The translations under genes were made by a program, and so were the position numbers. DNA of 28,541 nt, taken from NCBI GenBank assembly GCA_964519835.1, contig CAZFLD010000056.1, positions 1-28,541 on the forward strand, in the 5' to 3' direction. This DNA is from CAZFLD01 sp964519835 (GTDB taxonomy: Bacteria; Spirochaetota; Spirochaetia; DSM-27196; CAZFLD01). Below the pieces are notes generated by a model. It was not told the DNA's origin. It saw only the letters and a list, made by a program, of their open reading frames with translations, and made no database searches. This document shows positions 24,805 to 28,541 of this stretch, in pieces (position 1 is the stretch's first letter; every line of letters begins with the position of its first letter).

Positions 24805-25661
24805 TAGACAAGCCTTGCCGGAGCGCTGTATCGGTCGTAGAGCCAGTCGCCGATGAGGTGCACCGCCACGGCGAGCAGGACAATGGAAAAGCCCGGTCCC
24901 AACGTTGCCGCGGCATTGGAGAAGATGATGCTTTGGTTTTCGGCGAGCATGGCTCCCCATTCCGCGGAACCGGGTTCGGATCCCAATCCCAGGAAACTAA
25001 GCCCCGCAAGCGCGACGAGCGCAAGAGAGAAGTCGATTGCGAAGTCGGCAACCAGGAGAGGTGAGACATTGGGAACGATGTGGCGAAACATAATTCGTGG
25101 CCGGGAGAATCCCAGCGACTGTAACGACTCGATGTACGGCAGCGGTTTTTGCTCGAGGGCGGCACCTCGAATAATCCGAATATCGCCCTGCACGTTAAAA
25201 ACCGACAGGACAATAATGGCAATGCCGTAGCCACCTCCGATAACACTGACAACTACGATCGTTACCAGCAAGCCGGGCAATGCGATCATAAAGTCAACCC
25301 AGCGCATAATCACCTGGTCGACCCATCCTCCCAGATAGGCCGCCGTGATCCCAAGCAAGGCTGAGATGACCAGTCCACTGCCGGCGATAATAAACGGGCC
25401 GAGGAGCGCCGTACTTGTACCGATTACAAGACGAGCCAGCACGTCACGTCCAAAGCGATCAGTGCCAAGCAAGTGCTCAAACGAGGGCGGCTGGGAAACT
25501 ATCGAGAGGTCCTGCTTTGCGGCGCCACGCGCCAAAGGCTCCCCAAAGAAGCCGACAATCAGAATAACCGCGACAAACGCAAAAGCGGCGATGACGCTGA
25601 TCGGGGGTTTGGGGCCTCGCCACAGTCCGCTCAGGCCCGCTTTTCGTTCAATGGTTGACAT
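24804..25661 (-). CDS. ABC permease, DppC/OppC-type
   Basis: A 285-residue inner-membrane permease. One N-terminal helix (PPISVIAAFAFVAVILIVGFF) is followed by the family's PPSFEHLLGTDRFGRDVLARL segment, which is diagnostic of DppC-type subunits. A five-helix core carries the ATPase-coupling loop ALEQKPLPYIESLQSLGFSR and the conserved ALAGLSFLGLG and WGAMLAE stretches. It pairs with the DppB-type permease, whose stop codon ends three bases before this start. Substrate specificity lies mainly in the binding protein: Opp/Dpp-type importers carry peptides, nickel, glutathione or, notably in thermophiles, oligosaccharides. Confidence 0.93.
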   Translation of the reverse strand: MSTIERKAGLSGLWRGPKPPISVIAAFAFVAVILIVGFFGEPLARGAAKQDLSIVSQPPSFEHLLGTDRFGRDVLARLVIGTSTALLGPFIIAGSGLVISALLGITAAYLGGWVDQVIMRWVDFMIALPGLLVTIVVVSVIGGGYGIAIIVLSVFNVQGDIRIIRGAALEQKPLPYIESLQSLGFSRPRIMFRHIVPNVSPLLVADFAIDFSLALVALAGLSFLGLGSEPGSAEWGAMLAENQSIIFSNAAATLGPGFSIVLLAVAVHLIGDWLYDRYSAPARLV

Positions 25662-25664
25662 GTG

Positions 25665-26630
25665 CTACTTCACTTTCTCGTAGGTGATTCGGGGATCGAC
25701 CACGGCGTACATGACGTCAACGATCAAATTGGCGACGACAATCCAGGTGCCGATGATAAGTGTCAGCCCCTGGATAACCGGAAGGTCCGAGGTGATAACC
25801 GCCTGCACCAGCATATTTCCAAGGCCGGGCAAGCCAAATACACGCTCGACAAAAACGGTGCCGGTCAATAGGCCGACAAAGACCAACCCGGCTGCCGTAA
25901 GGATGGGTATCAGGGCGTTCCTGAGACTGTATCCAAGAATCACTCGGCGCTCTCGAAGGCCCCGGGCCCGCGAGAACGAGACATAGTCCTGGTCTATTTC
26001 ATCAAGCATCGAGGCTCGAGTGACTTTCATGATAAGCCCCATCGGCGCTATGGCCATGACGATGCCCGGGAGCGTAAGGTGCCAGAGTCGATCCCATAGT
26101 CCCGGACCACCGGCTCCGTAAAGAGGAAAGAGGCCAAGACTCTGGGCGAACAGCCACAAAAAGAATATGGCGGCAAAAAAGGCCGGGGTGCTCGAGCCAA
26201 AGATACTAACTCCAACCACAAGCCTATCGAGCCGGCTCCCACGGTTTAGGGCGGCGGTAACTCCAAGGGGTATGCCGATTGCCACGGCCAGCACGAGCCC
26301 CATGACGTTGAGCCAGATCGTTAGACCCAGCCGCTCAACGACCATGTCGGTCACGAGTTGGCTCGTCCGAAACGATCGCCCAAGGTCGCCGCGGAATATC
26401 CCGGTGAGCCATCCCAAGTACTGCTCATGGAGGGGCCTGTCCAGGCCGTACTTGGCGGTGAGCATCTCGATCTGAGCCGAGCTTGTCGGACGTCCCTCTA
26501 AAAGCGCCGCCACCGCACCACCGGGAACCAGTGACGACAAAAGAAAGACCGCTAAGGTCATCAATAGGACGATCGGGACCATGATCATCAACCGTCGAGA
26601 TATGTACTTGAGGAGTCCTTTTCCTTTCAT
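25665..26630 (-). CDS. ABC permease, DppB/OppB-type
   Basis: A 321-residue inner-membrane permease of about six helices, opening with a basic N-terminus (MKGKGLLKYISRRLMIMVPI). It continues with the LSSLVPGG and LTAKYGLDRPLHEQYLGWL segments typical of OppB/DppB subunits, GDLGRSFRTSQ, the coupling region DEIDQDYVSFSRARGL and the C-terminal VVANLIVDVMYAVVDPRITYEK. It forms the pore with the DppC-type partner immediately downstream. About 190 bases separate it from the binding-protein gene, and that gap contains two strong hairpins. The ribosome-binding site before ATG 26630 is weak. Confidence 0.93.
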   Translation of the reverse strand: MKGKGLLKYISRRLMIMVPIVLLMTLAVFLLSSLVPGGAVAALLEGRPTSSAQIEMLTAKYGLDRPLHEQYLGWLTGIFRGDLGRSFRTSQLVTDMVVERLGLTIWLNVMGLVLAVAIGIPLGVTAALNRGSRLDRLVVGVSIFGSSTPAFFAAIFFLWLFAQSLGLFPLYGAGGPGLWDRLWHLTLPGIVMAIAPMGLIMKVTRASMLDEIDQDYVSFSRARGLRERRVILGYSLRNALIPILTAAGLVFVGLLTGTVFVERVFGLPGLGNMLVQAVITSDLPVIQGLTLIIGTWIVVANLIVDVMYAVVDPRITYEKVK

Positions 26631-26696
26631 AAATCTCTACACAGTTCCAGCCGAGAGTAGCCGCCAACGGGCGTACAAACAACACGCTCGCGGCTG

Positions 26697-26714
26697 TGCT
26701 CGGCATTCCGAGCA
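26697..26714 (-). repeat. Hairpin between binding-protein and permease genes
   Basis: TGCTCGG and CCGAGCA form a perfect seven-base stem with a four-base CATT loop. With the larger hairpin at 26743-26784 it lies after the binding-protein stop. There is no T-run, so it probably lowers read-through or protects the upstream mRNA end. Confidence 0.5.
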
Positions 26715-26742
26715 ACCTCGGAGAAGCGACGGGACCGGAACA

Positions 26743-26784
26743 GGCAGGCAACTCTCCCCCGCCGTCGGAGGAGAGAAGCCTGCC
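26743..26784 (-). repeat. Long interrupted hairpin after the binding-protein gene
   Basis: GGCAGGC (26743-26749) pairs with GCCTGCC (26778-26784); a two-base mismatch is followed by a further CTCTCC/GGAGAG stem and two more pairs around a short loop. The structure starts 40 bases after the binding-protein stop on the minus strand. Such elements commonly raise binding-protein mRNA level relative to the permease genes. Confidence 0.55.
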
Positions 26785-26823
26785 AAGCAAGCCGGACTTA
26801 CGTGCTTTCCCTAGAGTTACGCA

Positions 26824-28428
26824 TTATTGTGGATTAATCGCGCGTACGAAGGTGTTTGTCACACTCGATCCGTTGATCGGACCCATGGTCCAACCATCCC
26901 GGACGGCAAAGATAAAGTCCGACCAGAGGATCGGAATGATCGGCACCTGCTCGGAGGCATCGATCTGCGCCTGAAGAGTTAGTCGGGCCGATTCGGCAGG
27001 ATCCGTGGCCGTAAGGGCGGCGTCGAGCAGCTCGTCAATGTCCTCGTCTCTGAGGTTCGAGGAGTTGTTTCCGTTCACGACAGCTTGTGAGCTGTGGTAG
27101 TACTGGTACGGCAAAATTGCCGGATCAGGTACGTCGGGAAGGTTTCCAATGATCTGGACACCCAAATTCGGTTCATGGTCGAGTATGATCTGGAACCGAG
27201 GTCCACCGGGCATCAAGTTCAGGTCTACATCGATACCAATCTGCTCCCAGGTCTCTTCGACGGCCTGAGTAATGTCGATTGACGCCTGGCTTCCATCGGG
27301 AACATTGATGGTCATGGAGAAACCGTCCGGCACCTTGGACTGGGCAAGTTCCTCACGTGCCCGTTCCAGATCGAACTCGAAGACCGCGAGGTCGTCGTAA
27401 CCTTGTTCAACCGCAGAATTCGAGAGCACTCCTTCAAACATCTCAGGAGGATCGAGGGTAGTGGCCGCAACCGCCGTACCGGCAAAAAGACCGGCAACGA
27501 TGCTTTCGCGGTCCGTTGCGTAGTACATGGCTCGTCGAACGTGGATGTCGTCGAAGGGGTCGTCTTCCATGTCGATGGTCAGGCCGCGAAATATAAACGC
27601 TGTCGCCTTTACGATCTCAGAAACGCGATCCCACTGGTCTAGGGCCGAAGGGGGGACATTAAACGTGCCGTCGATATCCCCGGACCGCATTGCCAAAAAG
27701 CGTGTCTGGTCGTCGGGGATAACGGGGAACCGGATCGTGTCGAAAACGGGCGGTTCGCCCCAGTAGTTGGGGTTCCTCACGAGCGATACGTGGGAGTCCG
27801 GTACAAACTCCTCGACCATGTAGGGGCCCGAGCCGATCGGCAGGGTTTCGGGCGTTCCGTAAGAGTTGAAGTTTGCCTCTACATGAGACTTCTTGAGAAT
27901 GTACGCTCCCATATGGCTGGGGATAAATTTCCAGCTGGAATCGGGCTCGGTCAGCTCAATAACCACGTCGTTTCCGTCGATCGTTACAGACTCCACATCC
28001 TCGAAGAGAAATGCCTGCCTGGATCCCAGCTCGGGGTCGTTGTGGAACCGAAAGGAAAACGCAACGTCTTCAACCGTTACCGGCGTGCCGTCGGAGAATA
28101 CCGCATCCTCGCGGACGGTGTAGCGGTACGTCGTGGGGCTCGTCGCCTCCCACGACACGGCAAGACTCTCCTCCAACTCGTTGTCACCGGTGTACACAAG
28201 AAGATTGTCGTAAATCAATCCCATGATGCCCGAACCAATTGGCGAGTTAAAGTACGTTGGTGCGAACAGACTGTCGGGGCTTGTCGAGACGGCCCACTCC
28301 AAATGAAGTCCGTCTTCACCTCCATCGCCTTCCGTTTCCGCACCTCCCGTCGCGCTTAGCGACACCAGCGGGAGCACGCACAGGACCAGTGCGATTAAGA
28401 ACAGTCGGCGAAACATGCCTTGTTTCAT
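26824..28428 (-). CDS. Extracellular solute-binding protein, family 5
   Basis: A 534-residue SBP_bac_5 (Opp/Dpp-type) binding protein. The leader MKQGMFRRLFLIALVLCVLP ends in SLSATGGAETE, a likely signal peptidase I site. Cys17 lies inside the hydrophobic core and is not in a lipobox, so the protein is probably not a classical lipoprotein. The mature part has the family hallmarks: YDNLLVY, SWEATSPTTYRYTVREDAVFSDGTPVTVEDVAFSF in the early domain, IGSGPYMVEEFVPDSHVSLVRNPNYWGEPP, and VRRAMYYATDRESIV. A textbook AAGGAGG precedes the ATG at 28428, while the frame remains open to 28509. It captures the ligand outside the cytoplasmic membrane and passes it to the permeases. Peptides are the default ligand, but sugar-binding members are known and the locus suggests a sulfated glycan or glycoconjugate. 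Confidence 0.93.
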   Translation of the reverse strand: MKQGMFRRLFLIALVLCVLPLVSLSATGGAETEGDGGEDGLHLEWAVSTSPDSLFAPTYFNSPIGSGIMGLIYDNLLVYTGDNELEESLAVSWEATSPTTYRYTVREDAVFSDGTPVTVEDVAFSFRFHNDPELGSRQAFLFEDVESVTIDGNDVVIELTEPDSSWKFIPSHMGAYILKKSHVEANFNSYGTPETLPIGSGPYMVEEFVPDSHVSLVRNPNYWGEPPVFDTIRFPVIPDDQTRFLAMRSGDIDGTFNVPPSALDQWDRVSEIVKATAFIFRGLTIDMEDDPFDDIHVRRAMYYATDRESIVAGLFAGTAVAATTLDPPEMFEGVLSNSAVEQGYDDLAVFEFDLERAREELAQSKVPDGFSMTINVPDGSQASIDITQAVEETWEQIGIDVDLNLMPGGPRFQIILDHEPNLGVQIIGNLPDVPDPAILPYQYYHSSQAVVNGNNSSNLRDEDIDELLDAALTATDPAESARLTLQAQIDASEQVPIIPILWSDFIFAVRDGWTMGPINGSSVTNTFVRAINPQ

Positions 28429-28440
28429 TTCTTCCTCCTT

Positions 28441-28466
28441 GAAGATTTGTACGGAAGATTTGTACG
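28441..28466 (-). repeat. Perfect 13-base tandem duplication in the binding-protein leader
   Basis: GAAGATTTGTACG occurs twice in direct succession (28441-28453 and 28454-28466), just upstream of the ribosome-binding site of the binding-protein gene. A small CCACC/GGTGG hairpin with a three-base loop follows at 28468-28480. Either a recent slippage event or a functional leader element would explain it. Confidence 0.6.
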
Positions 28467-28508
28467 CCCACCTATGGTGGACGCCCGGGAAAATCCCATG
28501 TTCCAGCA

Positions 28509-28537
28509 AGTCTAAAACACTTTGTCGACAATGTAAA
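28509..28537 (-). promoter_or_regulatory. Importer-operon promoter with palindromic operator C
   Basis: On the minus strand TTTACA (28537-28532) and TAGACT (28514-28509) are spaced by 17 bases, a five-of-six and a four-of-six match to sigma-70 consensus. The spacer begins with the perfect ten-base palindrome TTGTCGACAA (28522-28531), the clearest copy of the motif also seen near 14.19 and 17.41 kb. A regulator bound there would block polymerase. The predicted transcript starts near 28502, with a leader of about 74 bases. Confidence 0.65.
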
Positions 28538-28541
28538 GGTT

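Noticed and set aside
24805..24960. Upstream extension of the double ATPase gene
   Set aside because: The extra 52 residues overlap the permease gene, show out-of-frame composition, and a GTG exactly at the permease stop gives a normal start.
28429..28509. Upstream extension of the binding protein
   Set aside because: A perfect AAGGAGG and a standard signal peptide support the ATG at 28428; the extension would run through the leader repeats and promoter region.

Overview
This is a high-GC bacterial window, densely packed, with many ATGA-type gene overlaps. It holds no RNA genes, insertion sequences or CRISPR arrays that I can see. The organism is probably a free-living member of the Spirochaetota (low to moderate confidence). 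The main clue is the solute-binding protein, whose leader ends in a Cys-free A-T-G-G-A-E junction like those common in spirochaete binding proteins. Gene order alone does not prove this.

Left part (1-10.2 kb), housekeeping and accessory genes. About 550 bases with little coding signal are followed by a 36-residue lysine-rich protein and a three-gene glycan group: a GT4-type glycosyltransferase fused to an alpha/alpha-toroid domain, a GH130-family protein overlapping it by 4 bases, and a GH26-like lipoprotein. Then come a 1-Cys peroxiredoxin behind a perfect inverted repeat, a short-chain dehydrogenase overlapping a spermidine-synthase-like protein, and, convergent to them, a CPA2 antiporter with a C-terminal PTS EIIA domain.

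Right part (10.3-28.5 kb), a coherent catabolic locus. Running left from a divergent promoter at about 14.2 kb are a DapA-family aldolase, an aldehyde dehydrogenase and an M24 aminopeptidase P-like protein. Running right are an M42 aminopeptidase and an enolase-superfamily enzyme, meeting a convergent GntR/FCD-type regulator that has an extra N-terminal winged helix. Divergent from the regulator are two overlapping S1 sulfatases, an L-galactose/L-fucose-dehydrogenase-like aldo/keto reductase and an L-fuconolactonase-like amidohydrolase. Facing them from the right end is an operon for an Opp/Dpp-type ABC importer (binding protein, two permeases, fused double ATPase), ending with a RhaM-family sugar mutarotase.

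Read together, the sugar genes fit a non-phosphorylating route for a 6-deoxy-L-hexose, probably L-fucose: import, desulfation in the cytoplasm (neither sulfatase has a signal peptide), anomer conversion, oxidation to the lactone, hydrolysis to the acid, dehydration, aldol cleavage, and oxidation of the resulting aldehyde. The enolase-superfamily enzyme is of the muconate-lactonizing type rather than the usual fuconate-dehydratase type. Two peptidases and a peptide-type importer are embedded in the locus, so the true substrate may be a sulfated glycoconjugate carrying amino acids. A TTGTYGACAA-like motif at three promoters (about 14.19, 17.41 and 28.53 kb) suggests one regulon under the local regulator. 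All functional statements are inferred from sequence.
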